A stretch of 64,000 nucleotides of DNA from WQXF01 sp031552825 (GTDB lineage Bacteria; Bacillota; Clostridia; Christensenellales; Aristaeellaceae): contig JAVBMD010000016.1 of NCBI GenBank assembly GCA_031552825.1, positions 1 to 64,000 on the forward strand. The letters run 5' to 3'. Position numbers and translations under genes: made by a program. This document shows, piece after piece, positions 33,987-41,889 of the stretch. The notes under the pieces are model-generated. The model worked only from the letters and a program-made list of their open reading frames with translations. It did not search any database and had not been told where the DNA came from. Every line of letters starts with the position of its first letter. Within the stretch, counting starts at the first letter, position 1.

Positions 33987-35612
33987 TCAAGTATCCCGCG
34001 CCAATGCGGTGTGCGTGTTTACGGTTTGGAACAGCAGCGCTTTCCAGATCGATTGCGCGGCTTTGGTGCGGATGTGCGGCGAAAGCGCGGCGGCATCGAA
34101 ACGCAAAGGTACGCTGACGTATACCAAGCCGATGCCGTCCATCGGCACCACCTCGTCAAAGCGATAGAAGGTGGGATCGTCCTTGAGCGGCAGCCAGCCT
34201 TGCGCTTTGAGCGCATCGAGCTGCTCGGGCTCCTTGACTACCTGAAGCCTCGCCTCGCCCTTGAGCTCGCCGCAATCCAGCTCTAGCGCAAAGGTATATC
34301 CGGGCACCTTGCCCTCGCTATCGGCAAAGTCGGCCACGCGGTCAATCCATACGGTACCCACCCGATGCCCGCGCGCCAGCAGCGGCACCTCGGCACCCTC
34401 GTCGCCAATGGCGGAAAAGTCTACCGGCAAAACCATCTGGCGTCGCATATCGCGAAGGCTGCGGCGCGTGTCCGCATCAAACAGCTTTGAAGCGAAGCAA
34501 GCGTTGATCTCGGGCAGGGTCAGCCCTTCCAGCGTGGCATAGGCGTCGACGATTTCGTAGCGCGCCTTATGCTCCGGAAAATAGGGCTCTAACGGGGAAT
34601 CGCCGGTCGGTTCCGGATCGGGCAAGCGCGTCGGCGAGGGTTGCTTTTCCTTCGGCACAGGCATCGGCGAAGCGGTTTGCTCCGGTTCGGCGGATGGCTC
34701 GGGCGTATCGGTCGGTTTGGCTGTCGCTGTCGGCTCTGGCGTGTCAGTCGGCCTTGCCGTGGCGGTCGGTTTAGGCATCTCAGTGGGTTTGGGCGTAGCA
34801 GTCGGTTTAGGCGTATCTGTAGGCTTTGGCGTGTCGGTGGGCGCTGCTGTTGGCTTTGGCGTCGGCTCCGGTGTCGGATCCAACGTCGGCGTCGGCGTGG
34901 GTTCTGCTGTCGGCTCCGCCGTTGGTTCCGCAGTCGGCGTCGCCGTAGGTCTTTGCGCCGCCGAAGCCAATGCGAAGAGCATCGCCTCGCCATCGGCCAA
35001 GGTCTCCTGCTCCGCTTCGATATCGCGCCCTAATACGGCCGCTCCATCCTTGGCCACCATGCAGATGGCTCGTACCGCTCCGCCATTGCTATCGACAGCC
35101 AAGAGCACGATCTCGCTCCCCACCGGCAAATCCGACGTGTTGGGTACGGTAAAATCGCCTTCAATCGAAAGTAAACAAGGAACCTGCACACCGTCCACCA
35201 TCGCAACCAGTATCGCATCGCCCTGCATATTGCCGGTAAGAACACCGGTTCCCTGCGCGACATAGGCGGACATGTGCAGTTCAACCTCGACCGTCACGGG
35301 CACCGCCGTGGGCGCTGGCGTGCCCGTCGCTTTGGGCGCGGCGGGAGGGCGACGGTCAATGAGCGCCAACAACTGATCTCCGCCGCCAACGGCGCTGCCC
35401 AGCACTGGCGAGGCGACCATCATGCCCGCGCGCGCGGGCGGCACATACAGCCCGGCATCGGAGTTCAGCGCGTCCGGCATCTCCGGGAAAAGGGAAGCAA
35501 ACAAGATGGGCGGTTCCTGCGCATCCATCGCCGACGTGTACGGAACGCTTGGCGATGTGCAAAGCGACCACATCACCACACACGTCAGCAAAAGCAGGTG
35601 CCGATTCTTCAT
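33987..35612 (-). CDS. secreted protein with TPxP-repeat linker
   Basis: 541-residue exported protein of unknown function. The signal peptide is at about 1-22 (MKNRHLLLLTCVVMWSLC). The N-terminal domain (about 90-215) is beta-rich in appearance. It is followed by a stalk of about 115 residues made of Thr-Pro with alternating A, E, K and D (TPTAEPTAEP, TPKPTDTPKP), and then a globular C-terminal domain (about 345-541). The stalk resembles wall-spanning or surface linkers. Start ATG 35612 behind GGGAGG. No anchor motif or enzyme signature seen. Confidence 0.75.
   Translation of the reverse strand: MKNRHLLLLTCVVMWSLCTSPSVPYTSAMDAQEPPILFASLFPEMPDALNSDAGLYVPPARAGMMVASPVLGSAVGGGDQLLALIDRRPPAAPKATGTPAPTAVPVTVEVELHMSAYVAQGTGVLTGNMQGDAILVAMVDGVQVPCLLSIEGDFTVPNTSDLPVGSEIVLLAVDSNGGAVRAICMVAKDGAAVLGRDIEAEQETLADGEAMLFALASAAQRPTATPTAEPTAEPTAEPTPTPTLDPTPEPTPKPTAAPTDTPKPTDTPKPTATPKPTEMPKPTATARPTDTPEPTATAKPTDTPEPSAEPEQTASPMPVPKEKQPSPTRLPDPEPTGDSPLEPYFPEHKARYEIVDAYATLEGLTLPEINACFASKLFDADTRRSLRDMRRQMVLPVDFSAIGDEGAEVPLLARGHRVGTVWIDRVADFADSEGKVPGYTFALELDCGELKGEARLQVVKEPEQLDALKAQGWLPLKDDPTFYRFDEVVPMDGIGLVYVSVPLRFDAAALSPHIRTKAAQSIWKALLFQTVNTHTALARDT
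34650..34950 (-). repeat. imperfect tandem repeat encoding the TPxP stalk
   Basis: Degenerate 6- to 18-base units coding alternately Thr-Pro and a charged or small residue with Pro. Within the secreted protein gene; such tracts vary in length between strains. Confidence 0.6.
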
Positions 35613-35828
35613 CTTCCGTAAGCCTCCCGACGACACATTTTCGAGGCACAAAGCACAGTCAGGAGCAGACATGCTTCACCGACTATACACAACATGTATT
35701 ATAGCACGGAAGCAGGCTATACACAATGTAGGTTTTCAGAAAATCTCCGTTTTTTTGCCATTTCGCTTCCTTTTGGTTGTTTTGTACACTTTTTTATGTC
35801 TTTTCAGCCGCATTACTGTTGAACACAG

Positions 35829-35868
35829 CAAAAAGCCTTCCCCAAAATACGCGTTCTTTGGGGAAGGC
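35829..35868 (-). terminator. intrinsic terminator after engB
   Basis: Perfect 12-base stem GCCTTCCCCAAA / TTTGGGGAAGGC (35835-35846 with 35857-35868) followed on the minus strand by five T. Confidence 0.8.
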
Positions 35869-35884
35869 GATGTATTCATAACCG

Positions 35885-36520
35885 CTATATGGGCGTATCC
35901 TGCGGTAATTCCGCTGCCGCCATGCCCTCTGTCTGTGCCTGGCAGACCAAATCCTCGAGCAGGGCAAGCACGGCATCGCGCCCGGTGCCATCTTCCGACG
36001 ACCAAGGAATGACCTCCCACGGCTGCACCTGTAGCGCGCGGCAGATCGCCGCGACGTGGCGCGCGCGGGCGCCCTTGCTGATCTTATCCGCCTTGGTGGC
36101 GACGACGGTGAACGGCAGATCATATGCGCGCAGAAAGGCGTTCATCTCACGGTCGTCCTGCGTGGGATCATGGCGGATATCCACCAGATGCAGCACGCGG
36201 CGCAGCGTCACCGATTCCTCGAAGTAGCCTTCAAGCATCCGCGCCCAACGCAGTTTTTCGGATTTATCGACGCGCGCAAAGCCGTAGCCCGGCAAGTCGA
36301 TCAGGCGCAGCACGCCATCAATATCGAACACGTTGAGCAGCCGCGTCTTGCCCGGCGTTCCGCTGACCTTGGCCAGCTTGTTGCGGCGGCATAAGCAGTT
36401 AATCATCGAAGACTTGCCCACATTGCTCTTGCCGGCCACCGCTACCTCGGGCAGACCGATGCCGGGGTAATCGCGATAGCGATCCATTGAGGTGAGGAAT
36501 TGCGTGCGATTAATCTCCAT
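35885..36520 (-). CDS. engB: ribosome-biogenesis GTPase EngB/YsxC
   Basis: Essential TRAFAC GTPase needed for 50S subunit assembly. The 211-residue protein has G1 GKSNVGKS (30-37), the G2 threonine in GTPGKT, G3 DLPGYG and G4 TKAD. Start ATG 36520 behind GGAGG. It overlaps the end of lonA by 11 bases. The order lonB-lonA-engB is the same as in Bacillus, where clpX precedes lonB. Confidence 0.94.
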   Translation of the reverse strand: MEINRTQFLTSMDRYRDYPGIGLPEVAVAGKSNVGKSSMINCLCRRNKLAKVSGTPGKTRLLNVFDIDGVLRLIDLPGYGFARVDKSEKLRWARMLEGYFEESVTLRRVLHLVDIRHDPTQDDREMNAFLRAYDLPFTVVATKADKISKGARARHVAAICRALQVQPWEVIPWSSEDGTGRDAVLALLEDLVCQAQTEGMAAAELPQDTPI

Positions 36521-38864
36521 GGCGAGCCTCCGGCGCCTGCGCGAGCGCAACGCGCAGCACCTCCTCGATATGAGACACCGGCAGCACCTGCAGGCGATCG
36601 CGCACCGTCTCGGGCACCTCCTCCAGATCCTTCACGTTGTCCTGCGGAATGAGGACGGTATCCACCCCGGCGCGATGCGCGGCCAACAGCTTTTCCTTAA
36701 GGCCGCCGATGGGCAGCACGCGCCCGCGCAGCGTGATCTCTCCGGTCATGGCGACATTTTGACGCACGGGGATGCCGGTGAGCGCGCTGGTCAGCGCGCT
36801 GGCGATGGTGATGCCCGCCGATGGTCCATCCTTGGGTACGGCGCCCTCGGGTACGTGGATGTGAACATCCATCGTATCGTAGAAGGCAGGATCGATGCCC
36901 AGCTCATCGGCATGGGCGCGCACCCAACTCTTGGCGGCGCGCGCCGATTCTTTCATTACATCACCGAGTTGGCCGGTCAGCTCCAGCGCGCCCTTGCCGG
37001 GCATCACGCTGGTTTCGATCTGCAGCGTATCGCCGCCGAAGGCGGTATACGCCAGCCCGTTAACCACACCGACCTCGGGCTTCTTGCCCGCCTTGTCGAA
37101 GTGAAAGCGTTCCACGCCCAAATCCTTCTCTAGCTGCTCGGGCGTAATGGTGGTAAACTCAAATCCCTCGTCGAGCATGCGCACGGCAGCCTTGCGCACC
37201 ACCTTGGCAATGGTACGCTCCAACTGGCGCACACCGGCTTCGCGGGTATAGCCGTTGATTAGCATGCGCATCACCTTATCGGAAACGCGCACCGATTTGG
37301 CGGGCAAGCCGTGCTCCTCGATCTGCTTAGGCAGCAGGTGACGCTTGGCGATGTGCAGCTTCTCCACCTCCGTATAACCCGAAAGCTGGATCAACTCCAT
37401 ACGGTCGAGCAGCGGGCGCGGGATGGTGTCGACGGTATTGGCAGTGGTCAAAAACAGCACGCGCGACAGATCGTACGGCACCTCCAAGTAGTGGTCGCGG
37501 AAGGCGGCGTTCTGCTCCGGGTCGAGCACCTCGAGCATCGCCGAAGCCGGATCGCCTCGAAAGTCGCTGCTCATCTTGTCGATCTCGTCAAAGAGGAACA
37601 CCGGGTTTTCGGTACCCGCCTGCTTGAGCGAGGAAAGGATGCGTCCCGGGATCGCGCCGATATAGGTGCGGCGATGACCGCGAATCTCAGCCTCGTCTCG
37701 CACGCCGCCCAGCGACATCTGCACAAACTTCCTGCCAAGCGAACGCGCCACAGACCGCGCGATGGAGGTTTTGCCCACGCCCGGCGGGCCGACGAGACAC
37801 AAAATCGGCCCCTTCATATCGTTTTTAATGCGCCGCACCGCTAGGTATTCCACGATGCGATCCTTGACCTTCTCCATGCCGAAATGATCGGCGTCCAGCA
37901 CGTTGCGCGCGCGGCGCAGATCGAGATTGTCCGGCGTGCGCACGCCCCACGGCAGGTCGAGAATCCACTCTATGTACGTGCGGCTGACGCCGATTTCCGG
38001 CGAGCCAGGCGCCATGCGCGAAAGGCGCTGCATCTCGCGCTCCACCTTGTCGCGCGCCTCCTGCATGAGCGGCGTGCGCGCGGCGCGGTCGCGCAGATCC
38101 TCGATGTCGGTGGACTCGCGGTCGCCCAGCTCCGATTGAATGGCCTTGATCTGCTCGCGCAGGTAATATTCCTTCTGGTTTTTTTCGATTTGCTTTTTGA
38201 CGCGCGCCTGTACCTGCCGCTCCACCCCGGCCAGCTCGGTTTCCCTCGCAAGGATGGCGCAGATCTCGCTTAGGCGCTCTGCCAGATCGAACTGCTCCAA
38301 GACGCGCTGGCGATCCTCCAGCTTGGTGAGCACGTTGGCGGCGATGATGTCGCCCAAGCGCTCCGCGTCGGTCACCTCGGCCACCGACTGCGCCAGATCC
38401 CCGGCAATACGCCCGCTGGTTTTGGCATACTCGGCAAAGAACTGCTGCGTGGTGCGCACCAGCGCCTGCATCTCGGTGGTATCCTTGGCGCGCAGCGCTT
38501 GCACCGCATGCACCGAGACCATATAGAACGGTTCTTCCTCTATGATCGCGTGCAGCTTGCCGCGCTGTATGCCCTCCACCAGCACGCGGATGTTATCGCC
38601 CGGCAGCTTGAGAATCTGCTTTACCTTGGCGATGGTGCCCACGTCAAACAGCCCTTCGACGCCGGGTTCATCCTGATCGGCGTCGCGCTGGGCGGTCAAA
38701 AACACCTGTTGATCTTCCACCATGGCCTGTTCCAGCGCGAGGATGGAACGCTTTCTGCCCACATCAAAGTGCAGCACCATATGCGGAAAAACCATGAGCC
38801 CGCGCAACGGGAGCATGGGCAGCAGTATGGCCTGTCTAACGGTTTCTTTTTTTTGTCTTGCCAA
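36510..38864 (-). CDS. lon: ATP-dependent protease LonA
   Basis: AAA+ serine protease that degrades misfolded and regulatory proteins. The 784-residue protein has the LAN substrate-binding domain (starting LPMLPLRGLMVFPHMV), a long coiled-coil segment, Walker A GPPGVGKT (359-366), Walker B VFLFDEIDKM, and the protease with catalytic S682 in KDGPSAGI and K725 in GGLKEKLL, the normal 43-residue spacing. TTG start at 38864 with AAGGAAGG upstream. Own promoter at 38933-38961. Confidence 0.95.
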   Translation of the reverse strand: MARQKKETVRQAILLPMLPLRGLMVFPHMVLHFDVGRKRSILALEQAMVEDQQVFLTAQRDADQDEPGVEGLFDVGTIAKVKQILKLPGDNIRVLVEGIQRGKLHAIIEEEPFYMVSVHAVQALRAKDTTEMQALVRTTQQFFAEYAKTSGRIAGDLAQSVAEVTDAERLGDIIAANVLTKLEDRQRVLEQFDLAERLSEICAILARETELAGVERQVQARVKKQIEKNQKEYYLREQIKAIQSELGDRESTDIEDLRDRAARTPLMQEARDKVEREMQRLSRMAPGSPEIGVSRTYIEWILDLPWGVRTPDNLDLRRARNVLDADHFGMEKVKDRIVEYLAVRRIKNDMKGPILCLVGPPGVGKTSIARSVARSLGRKFVQMSLGGVRDEAEIRGHRRTYIGAIPGRILSSLKQAGTENPVFLFDEIDKMSSDFRGDPASAMLEVLDPEQNAAFRDHYLEVPYDLSRVLFLTTANTVDTIPRPLLDRMELIQLSGYTEVEKLHIAKRHLLPKQIEEHGLPAKSVRVSDKVMRMLINGYTREAGVRQLERTIAKVVRKAAVRMLDEGFEFTTITPEQLEKDLGVERFHFDKAGKKPEVGVVNGLAYTAFGGDTLQIETSVMPGKGALELTGQLGDVMKESARAAKSWVRAHADELGIDPAFYDTMDVHIHVPEGAVPKDGPSAGITIASALTSALTGIPVRQNVAMTGEITLRGRVLPIGGLKEKLLAAHRAGVDTVLIPQDNVKDLEEVPETVRDRLQVLPVSHIEEVLRVALAQAPEARHGD

Positions 38865-38932
38865 CGTGTTTCCTTCCTTTCTCTTGCGAAAAGGGCGGTG
38901 CAGACAGCTTTCGCCAGCCTCACCGCCGGAAT

Positions 38933-38961
38933 ATTATACTCGAACCCGATGGCAATTGCAA
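38933..38961 (-). promoter_or_regulatory. sigma-A-type promoter of lonA-engB
   Basis: Minus strand TTGCAA, 17 bases, consensus TATAAT, about 70 bases upstream of lonA in the gap after lonB. Confidence 0.6.
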
Positions 38962-38993
38962 CTATTCCACTCAGTTATCCACAGGCAAAACCC

Positions 38994-40148
38994 TTATTGC
39001 TCCCCTGCCAGCACGAGCTTGTCTGCCGGTTGCGCGCCACCCTTTGCCACAAGAAGCTCCGCACCGACGGCGCCCGGCACGCCCACGCGCGCCTCTCCGC
39101 GCGCGAACATCATCTCCAGCGCCTGTTCCAGCGTGTCGATGGGCACCACCTCGATGCCTTCGCCGTCAAAGCGCTGCAGATAGTTCTCGCGCGGCACCAG
39201 CACGCGCTTGAGCCCGGCGCGCTTGGCGGCCTCCACCTTGCTGGGCACGCCGCCGACGGCGCGCACCTCGCCGCGCACCGACACCTCACCGGTCAGCGCC
39301 GTGCTGCCATTCACCGGGCAACCGGTCAGCGCCGAGCAAGCCGCCACCGCCATCGCCACGCCCGCGGAAGGTCCATCCACCGGTGACCCGCCGGGGAAGT
39401 TGATGTGGATATCGTGTCCTTGCACGTCGTAGCCCATGCGCCGCAGCAGCGTCACCACGTTCTGCGCCGAGCCGCGCGCCATGCTCTTGCGCCGGAGCCG
39501 GTGCACACCTTCGCCGATCTCCTCTTCCTCCACGATGCCGGTCACCGTCACCTCGCCGCTGCCCGGCATGGCCACCGCCTCGATGGCCATCACCGCGCCC
39601 TGATGCGAGCCGTACACCGCCAGCCCATGCACGCTGCCCACCCGATCCTCGGTCAGCGCCGCCTGTTCCGGGCGCGGCGTGTAGTGCCCGGTATCCACCA
39701 CCCATTCGAGATCGGTGCGCAGGATATGCCCCCGATTTTCCATCTGCGCTACGCCAGCCGCCATCTGCACGATGTTGACGGCATCGCGCCCGCAGGCGGC
39801 ATAGCGCCCTACCAACTGCGCGTCCTCTTCGCGCATCGCAAATCCGGCGCGCTTGGCGGCTCCTGCGGCAATGATCGCCACCTCCTCCGGCTCCAGCGCG
39901 CGGAAGAAGATCTCCATACAGCGGGAGCGCAATGCCGGAGGCATCTCCGCCGCGCTGCGCGTGGTGGCCGCCACCAGCCGGAAATCGGCGGGCATGCCGC
40001 GCTTGAAGATATCGTGGATATGGCGCGGCACCGCGGAATCGTCCGGATTGTAGTAGGCCGATTCGAACAGCACCTTGCGATCCTCGAGCACTTTGAGCAG
40101 CTTGTTCATTTGGACTGGATGCAATTCGCCAACTTCAATACCACACAT
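38994..40148 (-). CDS. lonB: LonB protease, 3' part only; gene split by a prophage
   Basis: LonB is the second Lon-type protease of spore formers, made in the forespore under sigma-F in Bacillus. Here only the C-terminal 384 residues remain. The first codons read MCGIEVGELHPVQMNK, joining the family at the Walker B region (normally FIDEIGELHP). The Walker A half, about 180 residues, is missing, and the Walker B Asp-Glu pair is altered. The protease part is intact: S261 in VDGPSAGV and K304 in VPSKVEAAK, 43 apart. Immediately upstream are 220 bases of gene-free DNA and then phage lysis genes. The ATG at 40148 is supplied by the phage side and has only a weak GAAAGGATC upstream. As it stands the ATPase cannot work. 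Excision of the prophage could restore the gene. Confidence 0.85.
   Translation of the reverse strand: MCGIEVGELHPVQMNKLLKVLEDRKVLFESAYYNPDDSAVPRHIHDIFKRGMPADFRLVAATTRSAAEMPPALRSRCMEIFFRALEPEEVAIIAAGAAKRAGFAMREEDAQLVGRYAACGRDAVNIVQMAAGVAQMENRGHILRTDLEWVVDTGHYTPRPEQAALTEDRVGSVHGLAVYGSHQGAVMAIEAVAMPGSGEVTVTGIVEEEEIGEGVHRLRRKSMARGSAQNVVTLLRRMGYDVQGHDIHINFPGGSPVDGPSAGVAMAVAACSALTGCPVNGSTALTGEVSVRGEVRAVGGVPSKVEAAKRAGLKRVLVPRENYLQRFDGEGIEVVPIDTLEQALEMMFARGEARVGVPGAVGAELLVAKGGAQPADKLVLAGEQ
40100..40148. other. putative prophage/host attachment junction
   Basis: Codons from AACAAG (40104-40109) leftwards use GC-ending host codons. The codons for GIEVGELHPVQ (about 40113-40145) use A/T-ending codons (GGT ATT GAA GTT, CAT CCA) yet still encode conserved LonB residues. 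The recombination core is therefore probably within about 40104-40135. The matching copy should be at the other prophage end, outside the window. Confidence 0.55.
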
Positions 40149-40170
40149 AAAAATTGTAATCTGATCCTTT

Positions 40171-40196
40171 CAAAATCACAAACGCTTGTGATTTTG
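40171..40196. repeat. perfect 11-base inverted repeat near the prophage end
   Basis: CAAAATCACAA (40171-40181) and TTGTGATTTTG (40186-40196), loop ACGC, about 25-70 bases from the lonB junction. Possible recombinase binding site or hairpin; no T tract follows. Confidence 0.55.
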
Positions 40197-40206
40197 CGCA
40201 ATAGAT

Positions 40207-40246
40207 AAATACCCCGCCGACCCTTTCAAAGGCTGGCGGGGTATTT
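40207..40246 (-). terminator. terminator-like hairpin after the phage lysis genes
   Basis: 12-base stem AAATACCCCGCC / GGCGGGGTATTT with partial inner pairing. Followed on the minus strand by ATCTATTG, so the T tract is weak. It would close the phage late transcript before lonB. Confidence 0.5.
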
Positions 40247-40368
40247 GCGCGCAGCGGGATCGCGCCATCCCTCTTTACAAAACGTCACTCAATATCGTAT
40301 GCGTGTCGCTCCGGGATTACCGTGCCCGGCCACCCTAACCACCCAACGGAACCACCCCTTTCATGCGA

Positions 40369-40809
40369 TCATCCCGCCTCATCAGGCGGCTTCTCTGCCT
40401 TATCTTGCATGGCCTCTAGGGCGGCTTTCAGCGCCTTGGGCAGCGGCAAGCCAAGCAGGGCGGCGTTCTCCAGTAGGGACAACCCTTCATTTGCGATATA
40501 AAACATACTCACCGCCGTGCGCAGTACGCCGGGAGCGTCGAGCGCCCGGTCCGCTGCTGCCGAGAATCCGACCAGAATCAACATAACCGCTTTCTTGGTC
40601 AGACCGAGAAAAGCAGCGCCCGAGGAAAGCAGGCCGCTTTCGGTTTTGTCGCTTTTTCCGTGCTTTGCGACGAGCAGCCCGGTGACGAAGTCCGCCGCCA
40701 TCGCGCCGCACAGCACTTTGAGCGTCGCGTCCCACCCGCCAAGCAGCCCCGCGACGAACGCGAACGCCGCCCCGAATGCCCGGACAATCCACAACCATAC
40801 GTTTTCCAT
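40369..40809 (-). CDS. phage holin
   Basis: 146-residue protein with about three or four hydrophobic segments (near 8-26, 28-45, 64-88, 95-125) and a charged C-terminus (QDKAEKPPDEAG), matching the phage holin 4/toxin-secretion family that forms membrane lesions to release the endolysin. AGGAGG lies 11 bases before the ATG. Follows the endolysin gene by 15 bases. Confidence 0.85.
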   Translation of the reverse strand: MENVWLWIVRAFGAAFAFVAGLLGGWDATLKVLCGAMAADFVTGLLVAKHGKSDKTESGLLSSGAAFLGLTKKAVMLILVGFSAAADRALDAPGVLRTAVSMFYIANEGLSLLENAALLGLPLPKALKAALEAMQDKAEKPPDEAG

Positions 40810-40824
40810 CGTCTCTTGTACCTC

Positions 40825-41754
40825 CTACAAATTATAGTGTACAGTCCCGCCATGCTCGGCGGCGAACGCCTCCGCTTCGGCCTGCGAATCAAAGATATTG
40901 ACCACCTGCCACATCCCCGGCGGCGTGTCCCCGCCCTCCGGCTCGGCGGGCATGTCCTCAAGCGGTGTGAGGTACTGGCGGCTCATGTAGCCCTGCGCGC
41001 CCTCGCAGCGCCCGTACACCCAGCCATCGGGCGCGAGGATGTCCAGCACCTCGACGCGCGCACCGCGCGGCGCGAGGCCGATCACGGCGGCGTTGAGCGA
41101 GCCACCCGCGCGGATGTTGAGCGGGTCGCGCTCGGTGGATACGATGCCGACCCAAAGCAGCGGCGCGTTAATCAGCGGCGCGTCCGGCTGCACCTCGCCG
41201 TAGTCCGGCCTGCCAAACCCGGCGAGGCGCGCGTAATCGAGCGCGTACTTCTTCCGCGCGACGCACCCGCCATTGTATACCACGCCGCTCGCGCTGGATG
41301 TGTTGCCCTCGATGGTGTACACGTATCGCGCATCCACCACGACCACCAGCCCGGTGTGCTGCACGGCGCTCGGGTCGGATCGATCCGACGGCCAGAAAAA
41401 GACCTGATCGCCGGGCTGCGGCGTGTCGAAGAGCCGACCCTTGGCCTTAAAATAGTCCCGCGAATGCCTGCACCCGGCTCCCGCCGATTTGAGCGGCTGG
41501 CACAGCAGCGCGCGGCCTTCCTCGGCTCCGTAGGCCGTGACAAAGCACCAATCAACAAAGACGTCGCACCAAGCGACGCCTTGTTTCCTGCCGTTGTAAA
41601 AGCCTTTGATCGCATCGAGGTCGCGCGCATACTTGGTAAAGTTTCCGCTGCCCGCGTGCGCGGTTTTGTCGTCCAGATCGGCGGTGCTGGCTTTTTCGAG
41701 GTATCCAACCTCGGCCTCCGCAACCGCAATCACTTTCTTGGGGTCATATCCCAT
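40825..41754 (-). CDS. phage endolysin with CHAP and SH3 domains
   Basis: Peptidoglycan hydrolase for lysis. The 309-residue protein has an N-terminal CHAP-type amidase/peptidase domain (about 5-160) with the nucleophile region AWCDVFVDWC and a histidine in QHTGLVVVVD. A bacterial SH3 wall-binding domain follows (about 205-265, with NIRAGGSLNAAVIGLAPRGA), then a short SPOR-like C-terminal segment. ATG 41754 behind GGCGGTG; overlaps the small membrane-protein gene by 25 bases. Confidence 0.88.
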   Translation of the reverse strand: MGYDPKKVIAVAEAEVGYLEKASTADLDDKTAHAGSGNFTKYARDLDAIKGFYNGRKQGVAWCDVFVDWCFVTAYGAEEGRALLCQPLKSAGAGCRHSRDYFKAKGRLFDTPQPGDQVFFWPSDRSDPSAVQHTGLVVVVDARYVYTIEGNTSSASGVVYNGGCVARKKYALDYARLAGFGRPDYGEVQPDAPLINAPLLWVGIVSTERDPLNIRAGGSLNAAVIGLAPRGARVEVLDILAPDGWVYGRCEGAQGYMSRQYLTPLEDMPAEPEGGDTPPGMWQVVNIFDSQAEAEAFAAEHGGTVHYNL

Positions 41755-41888
41755 GGCGCACCGCCTTTCTGCTTGTCGCGCTTTTCTTCCTCCCGGCTGA
41801 TTTGGCCGCTGCGGATGATGGCGGCGAGCGCCGCAAAGAGCAGCAGAGCCGCGAAGCCGACTATCGCACCGATTGCAAGCCGCAGCAT
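41730..41888 (-). CDS. small phage membrane protein
   Basis: 52-residue reading frame: one hydrophobic helix (LAIGAIVGFAALLLFAALAA) then a charged tail (REEEKRDKQK). It starts right after the stop of the receptor protein gene and overlaps the endolysin start. Place and topology suit a holin-like or spanin-like accessory protein. Only a weak ribosome binding site. Confidence 0.5.
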   Translation of the reverse strand: MLRLAIGAIVGFAALLLFAALAAIIRSGQISREEEKRDKQKGGAPWDMTPRK

Positions 41889-41889
41889 G

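Larger units (their letters stand above)
40149..40368. other. gene-free terminal segment of the prophage
   Basis: 220 bases with two inverted repeats (40171-40196 and 40207-40246) and no gene. 40247-40368 shows nothing I can assign. In temperate phages the sequence between the lysis genes and the attachment site often holds the late terminator and recombinase arm sites. Confidence 0.5.

Noticed and set aside
34650..34950. Possible CRISPR-like repeat array
   Set aside because: The repeats are continuous, in frame and degenerate, coding for a Thr-Pro stalk, with no unique spacers.
40110..40368. tRNA gene as the prophage integration site
   Set aside because: No tRNA-like cloverleaf is visible; the disrupted sequence is lonB.
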